From: Eutrigla gurnardus
Lineage: Eukaryota > Chordata > Actinopteri > Perciformes > Triglidae
Reading direction: 5' to 3'
NCBI GenBank assembly: GCA_963514095.1
Contig: OY741266.1
Span: 11,063,797-11,127,796, forward strand
Length of the DNA: 64,000 nt
Shown: positions 1 through 12,455 of the stretch, piece after piece
How the letters are laid out: each line of letters opens with the position of its first letter
How positions within the stretch are numbered: the first letter of the stretch is position 1
Made by a program: the position numbers and the translations under genes
The notes under the pieces: model-generated
Seen by the model: the letters and a program-made list of their open reading frames with translations, nothing else
Database searches by the model: none
What the model was told of the DNA's origin: nothing

Positions 1-276
1 GAGTGCTGCTGTGAACAATAGACAGAGTCAATAAAGGACCTCAGAGACAACCGGATACAAGCGCAAGGTCTCTATCTCCCCCTCCTCCTCCCCCTCCCCC
101 GCAACCTCCACCTTCGCTTCCTCCCCATTTTCTCTCTCTCTGCACACTTTCTCCTCTTTCTGTATCTGGGTTTTTATCACCACACACAAAATACAGCTCT
201 TTCTCCTCCACTTTCTAAACTATTTTATTCATCATATCTGACCTCAGCTTGCCGTGTATCTCTTGCTTTCTTTCGT

Positions 277-279
<3 letters not shown>

Positions 280-359
<80 letters not shown>
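280..359. repeat. compound (CT)n(CA)n microsatellite
   Basis: About 57 bp of CT repeats run directly into about 23 bp of CA repeats. Confidence 0.97.
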
Positions 360-875
360 TATACCTGGTGTCCTTTGTGGCACTCCCGTCTTTTGTAAAA
401 CGGCAGACGGGCTGAGCTGACAGCGGCTGACACGGCGAAGCGCCACGGCAAACTGAAATCCATCCTGTCAGTTTAGAATCAGTGTCAGTCATATTACAAG
501 GTTAAAGATAGCTTCGCCTAATGTGCTGTCAGATACAAACAAACACGTACGCCGCGCGTGCCTCACCGCGCATATACGCCGTCGCACACGTAAAAAACTA
601 TAAGGTAGGCTCGGGAATGCGTGCTCGCCACTCTGGGAGACGCCGCATCAACTCACCCGCCCCAAAATTGTAATATATATGTATGAGAAGTGGATATGTG
701 TGTGTGTGTGTGTGGGTGAACCCCGTCTCAGCCCTATCACCCCCGTGACAGACACAGTGCCACAGAAATGTCTTGGGGCGCCTCGCCCAACGTCTCGACA
801 ATAGTCTCAGTGTGTGTGAGTGACAGAGAGTGACTCGGGGACACAGAGGGGGCGTTATACTGGGTAGACGACGGG

Positions 876-876
<1 letters not shown>

Positions 877-952
<76 letters not shown>
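877..952. repeat. (CA)n microsatellite
   Basis: About 38 near-perfect CA units. Open frames across it are artefacts of the repeat. Confidence 0.97.
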
Positions 953-953
<1 letters not shown>

Positions 954-1090
954 ACATTAAAGAGGGAAGACAGTGCACTCTTTCTCTCCCCCTGAGCTAT
1001 TCCTCATTCCCTCTCTCCCTGACGCAGAGACTCAATCATTCTCACACTCTGTCTCCTTTGACGCAGAGGAAAAACATAAAACAACTGCTC

Positions 1091-1091
1091 C

Positions 1092-1126
<35 letters not shown>

Positions 1127-1141
1127 TGTGTGTCTGTGTGT
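1091..1141. repeat. compound (CT)n(TG)n microsatellite
   Basis: A CT block at about 1091-1109 is followed by a TG block to 1141, with one TC interruption. Confidence 0.93.
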
Positions 1142-1834
1142 GCGCGCGCGAGCACAGACTGTATAATTAATATTAGGCTTTCATTTTCTTTGAGTTTTGA
1201 AGTATGCTTTTGGTATGCAAACAGGCCTCTCGCATGTGAGCGTGCATGTATGTATGCGTGTGCATGTGTGTGCGCTGCTCGATAACCACCAGAGACCCGG
1301 GTGCAGCGCCGGGCCATCGGCGGCAGGAAGTGGGCGAGTTAACGAGAGGGAGACTCCGACCCGTTCCCGTCGATAACCCTCACACAGCACTTCAAGCACA
1401 CGCGTACATTGGCTCCGTTTTCCCGGCCCCCCTTTGAAAATTGTGGTTCAGCATTAAGGTGAAGGAACGACTCCAGCAGAGTTACAGAGAGCCGAGCTTT
1501 TGCTGAGGAGTCGGTCTGATGATTATGCGAAAGTAAAAAAATGCTAATTATTCCACAGCTACTGCAGCAAACCAGTTAAGCTGCAGCTGAAAATATGTTT
1601 GTTGCAAAATAAAACGACAGGTATATACTGCTAGGTATGTATATTCTCTTCCCGTTATATTAATGCATGTGGAGCTCAGAGCTTAACGGGGCTGATTGTT
1701 AGGAACTAGTGTGATTGAGGAGTAATGACTTAAAACGTGTCACAGTTTTCCAAGTTGACAACATTAAATTGCTTTCTTTACTCAACCAACAGCCCAAAAT
1801 CCAGCTAGATTCAGTTTATTAACACAGCAGACCA

Positions 1835-1976
1835 AGAAAATAATCACATTTCTGAAACTACAGCCTGTGAATTTTTCTGCTTTTGCTTCAAAACATTTGA
1901 AACAACTCACCAATTAAAATAAATGATTATCTGTTGAACAAATAACCAATCAATTGAACAGTTATTACAGCTCTAA
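1835..1976 (+). repeat. fragment of a common teleost interspersed repeat ('...GCTCTAAA' end type)
   Basis: The segment contains a GAAACTAnnnCCTGTGAAT-like start, several AATCAATT/AACCAATCAATTG words and ends ...ACAGCTCTAAACC. This resembles a dispersed fish repeat I recall that ends in CAGCTCTAA. A shorter, similar piece lies near 20090-20145. Class assignment is uncertain; it may be a non-autonomous DNA transposon. Confidence 0.4.
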
Positions 1977-2205
1977 ACCAGAGATCTCCAACAGGGGTCC
2001 GCCGAGTTACTGCTGGGGGTCCAAATATTCACATTAACATGAATACAACCTATCATAAGCAAATATGAATCTGAGCATTGTTTACATACATAATTACGAA
2101 GTTTACATGGCACTATAGGCTGCACTACACATACGATATGTAATAGGGGGTCCCTCCACCGTGTCTCTATCAGCCAAGGGGTCCTCGGCCTGAAAAACGT
2201 ACGTA
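1977..2205. mobile_element. possible hAT-like non-autonomous element remnant
   Basis: The left side reads CCAACAGGGGTCCGCCGAG and the right side GGGGGTCCCTCC ... AAGGGGTCCTCGGCCTGAAAAACG. This GGGGTCC-rich pattern is typical of hAT-derived repeats in fish that carry CAGGGGTCC-type ends. The ends are not clean and I could not define a target duplication. Confidence 0.35.
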
Positions 2206-3179
2206 TCACCAAACGTGTTTCTCTCTTCTGTAAACTACAACACAGTCTCGTGTCAAGCTCTGAGATTTGTGAGATAATGCGATGAAGAAACTGCGACACG
2301 ATGGCTAACGTATGTAATATTTGTCATAACTTTGCGGTGAAGAGCTTTTGTAGATGCAAGGATGCGAGCAAACGTCTACACCCGTTAGGACGCGTTGTAT
2401 GTAAATGGTTTGCCAACAATCTCAGACTCACATTCTACATAAAGCCCCATATGGGAATAGGAAATGAATTATTAATCCATTCATAATGATGGCGCCATGT
2501 GAGAGTAACGTCGCTTTGTAAAAGCCATTTTTTCTCGCAGCAGCGACTCGTCACGCACATGAAAATAACACTACTTTGATATCCAGTTAGGAGTTTAGTC
2601 AAAAATGTTCAATTCAACGTTTTGATCACCGTTGAAACTACAGTGCTGCTGCTGAAAATGTGGCCAAGCAGCACACTTGACTTCTGCCTTTTAAAAAAAA
2701 AAATCTGAAAAAAAGATGGGGGCTGTTGAGGTAAAATCGTCGGTTCAACACATTTTTGATGGAAGGCTCCCTGCGACGACTCTGCTGGATTTAAAAGCGA
2801 GTCGTCAGCAGAGGCCGGCATTAAGAAACACTCTCACACATCTAACTCTAATCAAAGCCTGCTCTTTCTAACAGCCGTGAAAGCCTTCATGTTAACACGA
2901 CACCGCGACCAAAAGCTTCATTCACGCTCTTAAAAGCGGCTGACCGGTCAATGAGCGCGGGCGTGCGCGTGCGTGCACGGCCCGCCACCTGACAATACCG
3001 CCGTATCTGTGTCGCCACACTCCAGCCCCGCTCCTCATCTTACCGCTGATACTGTGTGTGACTCCCCCAGCCGTGCATAAATTGCCAGTGATCCCCCGCT
3101 TGCACTGTGTGCACCCGGTCGAAGGCACGCCTGCATGCACACGGGGATGTGTACATTTTCCAAAGCCGACTCAGGTTAG

Positions 3180-3310
3180 CGGCTCAGATGTGTGCGCTCT
3201 TTTATCCGGCCAATTAGAGGTTGCCATGTCATCCCCATGGAAACCTGTTTGGGGCCTCTAATTGGCAAATAGATTTGCATGACTTTGATTGCAATTTTTC
3301 TTTCTTTTTT
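3180..3310. promoter_or_regulatory. candidate conserved non-coding element with a 12-bp inverted repeat
   Basis: A perfect 12-bp inverted repeat, GCCAATTAGAGG (3209-3220) and CCTCTAATTGGC (3255-3266), flanks a second imperfect inverted pair GGTTGCCATG / CCATGGAAACC. It is followed at once by ATTTGCAT (octamer type, POU) and TTTGATTGCAA. The TAATTG homeodomain words and the near-match to an RFX X-box give it the look of a developmental enhancer in an intron. Function is inferred only. Confidence 0.4.
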
Positions 3311-4168
3311 TTTTTGGCGTGTTTGTGTGTCTGTGAGTGTTTTGATTTTGTTGGCTTCATTTCCACCTTTTTAGTCGCCACCTTCATCGTATCTGTGGAT
3401 TTGTGAAACAGGAGCCTCTTAAATAATGCATGTGTTGACCCGTTAAGAACCAGCTTTACTGTTACGCCACTGATTTAAAGTGCAGTTTATATCATCAAAG
3501 TTCAGTTTTGTGGCAAAAAAAACAAACAAAAAAACATCTTACATATCAGGGATGATAGTGGTAGTTCCAGTTATTCATAATGGCCACGGCAGCGAGTTAA
3601 AAGCGGCGCGGTGTGAGCGCGTGATTATGTAGCCTGCATGAGTACGTGCGTGTCAAACAGGTCAAACTATTTTAACGCCTGCGTTTGAAGGCACCGGGGG
3701 GATTTCTCTCCAGCGGCTCGACCGGCTACTTCTCGTGCCTCGCCGCTACCTGTCTCCGTGTGTGTGCGCATGTATAGGTGGGCGTCTCTTACCGGGCCTA
3801 TTTCTGACATGAAACAGGCCAGAAGGGCCGAAGAAAACACGCACACACAGATTGAAAGTGGTATAATATGGGGCATGGCTGCAGGCTGAGGCCAGCCCAC
3901 TCACATTTATGTAACTTCTTTGATAGGGCAGGTAGAAAGCTCTCATGCTCTCTCACACGTACACGCTCACACCAAAATAGCCCAAAGAGTCTGAGCTGGC
4001 TTTACTTTAACCCCAGACCCAGATACCTAATTTCTATCTTTTTTGGTCCATCTCCTCCGTTCCACCACCCCCCCCCCCCCCTCCGGAGCAATATACCGAC
4101 GAACATGTTCATCTGAGCCAAGAGTAGCAACCAGGAATTTCTTTTCTCCTCTTCCACTCGTATTATGT

Positions 4169-4187
4169 CCCCCCCCCCCCCCCCCCC
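4169..4187. repeat. poly-C tract
   Basis: About 19 uninterrupted C residues; a shorter C run lies at about 4069-4081. Confidence 0.95.
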
Positions 4188-4735
4188 TTTCTCATCCTCT
4201 ATCTCCATCTTGATCTCCTGATTTATCTGTATTCCACCAACAATTCCAAAACAGATGGCTACACCGTGCCTGGGGCAAAAACATTGGCTTTGGACTACAG
4301 CACTACCAGGGCCAGTCTTTCACACTCATGCAAGATCTAATAAGCTGATATCCGGCGAGGAAATGTGCTCCGTTTCGCCGGTAGCAAAAAAGCACAAAAC
4401 CATATTGCACAGTGCAGATATTCACACCTTGAGGCTCATTCCTTGGTAGCATGCTTAATTTCATCCAATCAGAAAAAAATGAAAAGCTAAGATTAAAGCC
4501 GACTGTAACTGTGAGCTAAAACAGAGCGAGGAGGGGGGAGAAAAAGAAATTAGAGAAGGTCGTTACGCAAGAGCCATTTGTAAAATTTAAAGTAACTATT
4601 AAGTGTTATTAAATAAAAAAGTTTGGGACCATTAAAAAAACACGTTTTGAAAAGATGGATCCAGATGGAGAGTGATGAAAAGAGACGAAACCACTTAGGG
4701 AGAACAGAGAGATCAATCAGAGGGAAGACAGACGG

Positions 4736-4772
<37 letters not shown>

Positions 4773-5286
4773 GTGGGGAGCAGACAGACACCGGGGATGG
4801 AGGGTTGGAAAGAGACACTATTTTATTGGATGACTTACAGAGCGATGACTTCAGAGGCAGACGGTGCAGGCGACTAGTCTTTGGAATATTCAGTCATTCA
4901 TAACTGTGCTTTTCTCGTCGTCGTAGTTTGTGTTTTGTTTTATAGTTTGTACATTTTACTTTGTAGCCGCAAACAATTTGTAGACGAGAAAGTTTGTATA
5001 TTCAGGTGCTTGTGGGCTTCATGTTTTTTCCTGAACGTTAGGTTCCTGCCTGTAAACTTTCTTGCAAATGTATGCATTCCGTTCCATTGCTGCGAGCTTA
5101 ATTTGACAACTTGTGAGGTGAAATTTAAAAAAAATATGTGCAGGTGTCAGCCTGCATGTTCACAGGTTTCTGACAGGTTTACGGCTTTTACACACCAGGG
5201 GTGTAACAAATAAACAGTGCATGAATGCGGAAATAGTCGCCTGCAAATATTTCGCACTAAAACTGTACAGCAGTGCAAATTTGTGA

Positions 5287-5567
5287 TTTTCAATAAAAGG
5301 TTTCAAAAGATGTGTGGAGACAGAGGACCAACAAGCAGCATCCTACTGACCCGGAGCGGCATCTGGCTGAGCTAAACTGTTGTGTAAGCTGTTTTTTCCC
5401 CTTTTAGTCAAATACTGTGAGTAAATTTGAGTTTCCCCTAGTAACAGTTGCTCAGTGTATATGTCCAGGGCTTTTATTGTGAAAGGTAAGACTCGAGGGA
5501 GTGAATCTGGTGTGCGCTGCCTTTGTCTGGGATGAAAGGAGTAATAAAGTTCGGCATCTCGGTTCAA
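5287..5567 (+). repeat. dispersed repeat family D, copy 1
   Basis: Shares ordered blocks with 19655-19966 in the same orientation: ATCCTAnTGACCC(A/G)GAGC, AGGGCTTTTATTGTGAAAGG, GTGCTGCCTTTGTC and GGCATCTCGGTTCA. The two copies differ by substitutions and small indels. No coding frame, tail or target duplication identifies the class. Confidence 0.8.
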
Positions 5568-5825
5568 ACTACGAAGCTTCCGTGTTGGTTCTGAGAAAAC
5601 AATTTATAAATTTGAAAACATGCAGGCAGCTGCACAGGATTCTTGAAAATGTTACTTCATAAATTGTAAAATGAAGCTTTTTCTGGCTCAGTTATTAAGT
5701 CAGCGGGATTGGCAGGAAGTTAAAGGTGATTGAAGTGAAACGAGAGACAACTGACAGAATTCTACAGCTGAAAAGTAATATGTTAAATGTCACTGCAATA
5801 CTTGTTGATAATAAATGTTTAAAAT

Positions 5826-5971
5826 CGCGATAAGATCGCATCGTGATAAGATCGTATCGTGATAAGATCGCATCGTGATAAGATTGTATCGTGATAAGAT
5901 CGTATCGTGATAAGATCGTATCGTGATAAGATCGCATCGTGATAAGATCGTATCGTGATGAGATCGTACTG
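5826..5971. repeat. 16-bp tandem array (CGTGATAAGATCGYAT)
   Basis: About nine head-to-tail copies of a 16-bp unit with alternating GCAT and GTAT ends. Each unit carries a TGATAA word, which fits the WGATAR GATA-factor consensus, and a GATC. The last unit degrades to GTGATGAGATCGTACTG. Confidence 0.95.
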
Positions 5972-7065
5972 TGCTTCCTCTGGTGATTCGCACCGCGAGC
6001 GACATCCGTTAACGAGGTAAACCAATTCAAATCCCTCCCGTTTGATTCAATTTCCAATTCACAATCCGACTCAACTCCACACAATTTGAATTATTGAATT
6101 CACCACAGCTGGGCTGAGTCCAATTCAGTTCAATTCAAAGCCCATTCAAGTCATTTTAATTCAACCTGACTCAACACCACTTAATGCACTGTAGATTCCT
6201 TTGTGTAGGTATATAAAACCAATCACAGGGATACTAAGCTGTCTTGAATCCCTGTCTGGTGCGAGAAAGAGAGCTTTTGTTTAGCAATATTGGGTAAAAT
6301 TGCTCAACCCACAGACAGCCATTAAGGTAATGCTGGGAGGCGGACGCACTGAATGCAGCGCTGCTCAATACAGAGCGGAGTGTTCAAGAAGCAAAGAAAG
6401 GGAAGCGTCTCAGCGAGGGGCCCCGCTATGTGGGTCTTTGTGTGTGCGTTGGAGTGTGTGCGCGTGTGTTTGTCAGCCACTGTGGATGTGTGTGATTCTC
6501 GGAGACAGTGTGCCGGGGCTCGTGTGCATGTGAGTCAATCCGGAGGGAGGGGGGAAGAAGTAACTGATGTAAGAGCTGGAAAACTTTACTCCCCGCTCGT
6601 GTGTCATCATATTCTTATCGGAGTTCGTCTGCTCGCGGTGAAGAGTGTATATGTGCATAAGGATGCGGGAGGGTGTGTAATTATGTGCTATTATGTACAC
6701 ACGCGAGCGCGGCGTCTCGCTGGGCACGTCCGCGCGTGTTAAAATCACACCTCCGACGGCGTCTGCCGCACGTGCGTCCTCGCCCGGGCTTGCCCGCGCG
6801 CACGCGTTGGAGTGACATTCCCACATTCCTGCCGTTTCACAGGCGGCTTGAAACAAAAGCTGAAGGGAGAGAGTTGTTAACACGGAAACATTATCAGCCC
6901 AACAGCATTGTCTTGTGTGGTAAACAGCCAAGACAGATGGGGGACTTCCAATCACATCCCTGCTTTCTGGGTGACCTTGATGTGTGAGGAAATCTCTCTC
7001 TCTCCACCGAAATCTCACTCCCTCCCATTCTCCCGGCGCTTTTGTCTTTCAGTCTTTGTCCCGAG

Positions 7066-7067
<2 letters not shown>

Positions 7068-7131
<64 letters not shown>
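7068..7131. repeat. (CA)n microsatellite
   Basis: About 32 uninterrupted CA units. Confidence 0.97.
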
Positions 7132-7132
<1 letters not shown>

Positions 7133-8556
7133 CTTGTGAGCCCATACGTCTTTTGAGGGACGTTCCTCTGACTTTCACGCCGTGACTTCTAAAAATAAAC
7201 CCTCCCCACTACACGCCTCCCCGGCCTGATTCCTCGAAGATGACCAAGTTATAATGATTGAGGGCTACTCTTCATCCAGCCGAGGATGGTTACACTCGTC
7301 TACTGTGGCGAGTCAGCAGAGCAGCCGCAGTCCTCCGTGACTTCCTGCACTCAGCTGCAGCGCTCGCAAGCCTGACACACCATCAGGGAAGTGCACACAC
7401 AAGTGGGGAGGAAGAGCTTGGAGAGCTCCGTGGAACGCAGCTTTGGCCTGTATGAGTGCCGCTGTTTGAAGGGCGGTGCGGACCGAGCGATGGTGGACGG
7501 GACCTGAACCGCAAACGCAACGGGTTTCTTCTGCTGATTCCGAGGCAGAGGAAATGTGAACGTTAAAACATTCGTCTACCAAAGGAAGTGAACCTTTGAA
7601 CGCAGTGTATCTGGAAAGTATCCATATGATCCCGGTCAAGCGGAAAATCAATATTTACAGGGGAAGCATGTGTTCCACCGCCACAGCCGAGCATCGAACG
7701 CAAACAAACGTCCGTCTCCATTTTCCCGTAATGTTTCTTCCTCTCCTCTCACTCCCTCTCTCTCTGGCTCATGTTGCCTCTCCGATGCCCACTCACCTCC
7801 TCCCCGTCCCTGCCCCTCGCTCTTTGTCTCCAGGTCAGTAGATCAGTTTTCAGTCTGGCTCGTCGGGTGATCCCCGCTTTGGTTACCTCGTCCTTCTCAC
7901 CTCTCGCTTACCCCCACCTCCTCACCCCGGCAAGCATATGGTCGGCGCTGTGACCTGAACTCGCTGTGGCTTTTAATAAATACATCAGTGCATTGGTATC
8001 ATGGTGACAGGGGTCACGGGTCGATTACAGTGTGTGTGTGTGTGTGTGTGTGTGTGTAACAGAGATAGGTACGGAGGGGAAGGGGAGTGTGTGAGTGTTT
8101 CTCTTGTTGTTTCTGGTTGACAGCGCCTTCACCCTTATGACCTCACGCTGCCTGTTATCACAGGAGGTGATGTGTGTGTTTGTGTGCACGTGCATGTGTG
8201 TTGAGCCTGAGCGTGCGTGAGTCCACGACAGACGCTCATCATATTTAATCCTGGAGGGATTTCGTTGAAATGAAAAGCTGCTTTTCAATTTTATAATCCA
8301 GTAGACCTAATCCCTCCGCCTGCGCCCGTCCATACAGTCCAATTAGATGGACAAGACTGGCCAGATGACTCCTATCCGCCACAAAGTTATCTCTGCAGCC
8401 CGTCCCCGCTGTGTCAAAAAACACCACGCCGCTCCGCGTTGCCGCGGTGACCTTCACCGAGCGCCGTGAAGGCTGTGCACACAATAACCTGCGCTGTCAA
8501 CCCACCTGTTTTTACTGCAGTCTTGGCCTTGTTAACGCAGCGCATTGATTGGACAT

Positions 8557-8587
<31 letters not shown>

Positions 8588-8877
8588 GATTCGATGCAGC
8601 CTTTGTGGCACCGTGCTCTCGCCACGCTGGGTCCGGGGAGAGAAAGTGCTCACTACAGTAAAAGAAGAAGTCGCACTAGTGAAAAACGCTGAGTCGAGTC
8701 ATTCTCCGAGGTCAGTGCGGCACATGGAAGACGCAGAGGAGGCCGAGGTCGGCTGCTCAGGTTTACGGCAAAGAAAGGGGGAGAACGACAGAAAGGGAAC
8801 AAAAGGCTGGGAGTCAAAAGGGGAGGTGAAAAAAGAGAGAAAAGCACAGGGCGAGGTGCGATCGACAGATACAGATA

Positions 8878-9230
8878 CACACACACACACACACACACTG
8901 CAATAAAAAGAGAAGTAACACATCAAACCGGACAACCGCTATGACCTTTGATGTGGTCGGTTGAGGGCAGCTGGAAAAACAGAGTTATGGTCGAGTGTGT
9001 GTGTGTGTGAGATGGTGGTTGGAGGGCAGAATGAGGCCACTTTGACCATATTGACTGCAGTGCCATGTGACTGCTGGGATCATTAATGTGTCCTGATGCC
9101 AACGGGTATCCTGATGACCCACATCTCAGCAGTCCACTCTCACTCTGGCTGCCACCCAAACCAGACCTCTCACTCCGTCTCTCTGTCTCTCTGTCTCTCT
9201 CTCTGTCTCTCTGTCTCTCTCCGTCTCACT
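8878..9230. repeat. (CA)n and interrupted (CT)n microsatellites
   Basis: A short CA run at about 8878-8899, a TG run near 8995-9010, and an interrupted TCTCTGTCTC array at about 9176-9222. Confidence 0.85.
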
Positions 9231-11363
9231 CCCCGCCTCTCCCCACTTGGATGCACATACTCAAACCTTCTCCTTTACACTTTCTCCGTCAGCATTAAGA
9301 CTGGCTATCGAACTTCAATACTTTTCTGGCACCGACCAAACTATTATACCTTCTTAAATCACAATCTTGCTTTACTTACTAGCACGTATCTTTACTGCTC
9401 TCTTCCCGTTCGGCCAGTGATGGTGATTCCGGCTCTTTTTAGTGAGGCATACATTTAATTTTCCCCTTAATGAAAGTTAAGAATGCACCCATCATCCGGT
9501 GCATTCAGTGCAGAGAACGGCGGTAATGCTATTTAAATTTTCCAAATCAAATATTAATTTTCAATTTGTTATTTTTACGATTCCAATGTATATTTTAATT
9601 TGGAATATTAATTATCATCAAAAGACAAAACAAAAAACGAACGTCGACTCCGACTATAAGGGGTTTTAAACTCACAATGTTCAGCTAACGTCTCACTCTC
9701 ACATGCCCTATCTCACTCTTTTACACTCTCCTGTTCCTTCTTCTCTTCATTCATTGGAAAGTCTTCCTCTTCCCTCTCCTCATGAGCAATTTTGACAAAA
9801 AAAGGCAGTTGACCGAGCTGTTTTATCTTGTTTATCATGCCTCTTTAATGCAGTCCTGCCCTTCATCCATGATGCCCAGTTTTTATTCCGGGCATTTTTT
9901 AATTCGTTTTTTTTTTTTTTTTCTTATTTGGAGCACCCTAGTTGGTCTGATGTGCTGACTTCAGATGAACAGTTTGTGGAGTTTTCACTGACCCAGTAAA
10001 GTAGCTTTGAAATCTTATCCCACCCCGCCTCACCCTCCTCCTCCTCCCCTTCTCGTTTACTCCATCTTCCTAACCTCCTATAATTCTCTCCCACTCCTGG
10101 CCTAATGCTATTCCAAATTCTGTCAGCGTCCCAGTTCCTACATTTGGCACACACTCGCCACCTATTGCTCCCCGAGTCTATCTCTCACTCGCACTCGCAT
10201 CTAAAATGCATATGCCTCCATGAAATAAGCAGTCCCTCAAGCGCAGTGACAGGCACCCGCCGACACCGTCGCCAAACTGAAAACGCAATCACGTACGAGC
10301 ACCCGGAGTCTGAGACACGTGCGCAGACGTTCGCGGACGGAGACCTGGGGGGCGTGGGGGCACACTCCACTGCAGCGGAGGAGTTAACTACCCCATGCGA
10401 TCAATAATTCATTACGCTGTCAGTTTGTGTGTCCACGCGTCTCCGTATGTGTCTTGGCATGTTTTGAGTGCACGTAAGCATGAACGCCAAACTTTCCCAG
10501 TAAGCATTTTCTTTCCCTGGGAACGGCAGATTAAGAGGATTGACTCTGTAATGGATTAACCTCTGGAGTATGTGTGTGTGTTTGTGTGTGCGGGTGGATG
10601 CATGTGTGTTCCTGTGTGTGTAGTGCAGCATCAGAGAGCCTATGTATGAATTGATTAGCCTAAGAAGCTCCTCTCCTTCCTTTTTAATGACCACATCAGC
10701 ACTTTTTCACCACAGGGAGGATAAATGCAGAGCTGCCCGTCAAGGAAAAAGAAAGACACCGCCTCTTTAAGAGGGGTTAGCTGTCACTCAGACATCCCTC
10801 TTGGGAACAGTCGCCATGGACTAGGGAGACCCTGCTGTGTCAGTGTGTCCAGGATGATAGATGTTGCCTGTGTGTGTGTGTGTGTGTGTGTGTTTGTGTG
10901 TGTGTAGGTCTATGTGCCGTATTTACTTGTCAGCAGGACTTTGGCTTTCAACCGCAGCTTCTCGAGCGAACACCAAAGACAGTGTATCCATTATGAGCAC
11001 AACCAATATTGTTTACGGAATATACATATTTGCATAATGGAAGAAAGATAGCAGCGTGACAAGGGAAACAGAGACACGGAATGACCAATTACCCCGCTGG
11101 AAGCGACCGCCGCCCACTCCCTCTGCAAGTTACTCCAACTGAACTCCTCAGGGGTTTATACAGAGGCTAAGCATGTGTTACGCGCAGTCATGCATGTATA
11201 GGCGAATGCACATTCGCATATTGTTCAGCAACAGTAGGGGGTTGACTCATGTCCCCTGCGTTAGATCTTGCTAAACAGAAGGCTGATGTTTGACACGGAG
11301 CACACTCATGCTCTGACAACAGGATACTGTCACACTGCTCACAGGCTTAGGATGCTGACACAC

Positions 11364-11397
<34 letters not shown>

Positions 11398-11493
11398 ATG
11401 TGCACACCGTCAGCTATTCTGTGGAGATATAATGGTGTTTTGCGGCGGGATGTGTGGTGGAGTACGTCAGCACATGTGTGAATAAGAAGAGAC

Positions 11494-11525
11494 GGAGGAG
11501 GAGGAGGAGGAGGAGGAGGAGGAGA
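11494..11525. repeat. (GGA)n trinucleotide repeat
   Basis: About ten GGA/GAG units lie 150 bp downstream of the exon 3 donor of pcdh7, reading (CTC)n in the transcript direction. Confidence 0.95.
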
Positions 11526-11672
11526 GTGGACAGAAAGAGATGACTGAGACTTTTAAGACAGATGGAGATACAGACTTGTACTTCTTGTTAATGTATCTTG
11601 TTCATCTATATATGTATGTGTATGAGGAACCATAGAGACTAAGTGATCCAGGTACCACCCCAGAGCTCCTAC

Positions 11673-12455
11673 CTGTTTGCTGTACTTGTTCCCAGTCTGG
11701 CAGCCGTACTCTGAGCACTGGTCCGATCCCAGGGACATGGCGTCTGCGTTGCCACTCCCCCCGCTGCTGCTGCTGCTGGAGCCGGCGCTCCCCACGCAAC
11801 CCCCGCTGCCCACAAAGGTGTTGGAGGGCGGCAGGTCCTGGACCGCCTGGTGCTTCTTTCCCTCAGCTGGGGGGGAGTGGGGCTGTAGATTCACCGCGGG
11901 GAGAGGTGAGCTGGACTTGTAGTGCCTGGCCAGGTCTGGACTCGACTGGTGCCTCATGCCGCCGCCCATCCGCGGGCTGCCGGGGTCACCGTCCATAGCA
12001 CAGTAGCGGGCCGCCAGGCGCTCACTAGCGCTGCTCAAATCCTCCTCGTCGTCGTCGTTGGCGTGGCGACGCAGTCCGTTGACCGTGACGATGCCGCTGT
12101 AGAGCGATCTGTCTGCCTTCCCTCCTCCCGCCACGACACTGCCGCCGCTTCCGTTGCGTTTGTCCCGTCGAGGTTTGCGTCCGCGGTCTGATCCCCTGCT
12201 GCGGCCGGCCTGCGGTTGAGCCCCCGGAGGACTGAAGAAGTCCTCCTCTGGCTCTTTCTTCCCGGCCTCGTAGCCATTCTTGCCCTGTGCGCCACACTGC
12301 CGGGCCGTGACTACGAGTAGGATGACCAGGATGACCGCCGCGGCTCCTGCCAGGACACCGATGGCAACACTGAGGCGCTGTTTCCCCAACGCACGCTCGC
12401 TGTCTGGATCCCCTGCAATGTCCAAGGACAGTGGAGCCATCAGACTTCGGGCCAC
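11673..12455 (-). CDS. pcdh7: protocadherin-7 coding exon 3 (juxtamembrane, TM, CM1, CM2)
   Basis: This is the third coding exon, 261 codons, residues 870-1130, phase 0 at both ends. The acceptor ...CACGCCAG precedes GTG GCC CGA. The order is a short juxtamembrane stretch with LDIAGDPDSE, KQRLSV, then a transmembrane helix of about residues 898-919 (AIGVLAGAAAVILVILLVV). The cytoplasmic side has CM1 (KNGYEAGKK, ~928-936), a basic linker, SLYSGIVTVNG, an acidic run (NDDDEEDL), CM2 (SPDLARHYKSSSPLP, ~1041-1055), and KKHQAVQDLPPSNTFVG. It ends CSEYGCQTGNKYSKQ at CAG before GTAGGA. In the human protein NKYSKQ is where isoform tails diverge, so the last exon(s), including any PP1-binding CM3, are missing here and probably lie left of coordinate 1. 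A Ser/Gly run (about residues 1094-1104) is an expansion. The open frame continues upstream into the intron, but those residues are not coding. Confidence 0.93.

Larger units (their letters stand above)
1..11672 (-). other. pcdh7 intron 3, 5' part (rest beyond the window)
   Basis: The sequence downstream of the exon 3 donor GTAGGA. I searched the minus strand for a downstream exon starting after KYSKQ, such as one resembling the mammalian MRLHPYITVFG tail, and saw none, so the intron probably continues past coordinate 1. It is dominated by microsatellites: (CT)n(CA)n at 280-359, (CA)n at 877-952 and 7068-7131, and (TG)n at 1110-1141, 4740-4770, 8029-8057, 8559-8588, 10870-10905 and 11366-11396. 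Specific repeats and a conserved-looking block are listed separately. Between these I see nothing that can be supported. Confidence 0.7.

Noticed and set aside
5187..5215. AGGGGTGTAAC word as the left end of a hAT element
   Set aside because: No matching inverted end or duplication was found within a few kilobases.
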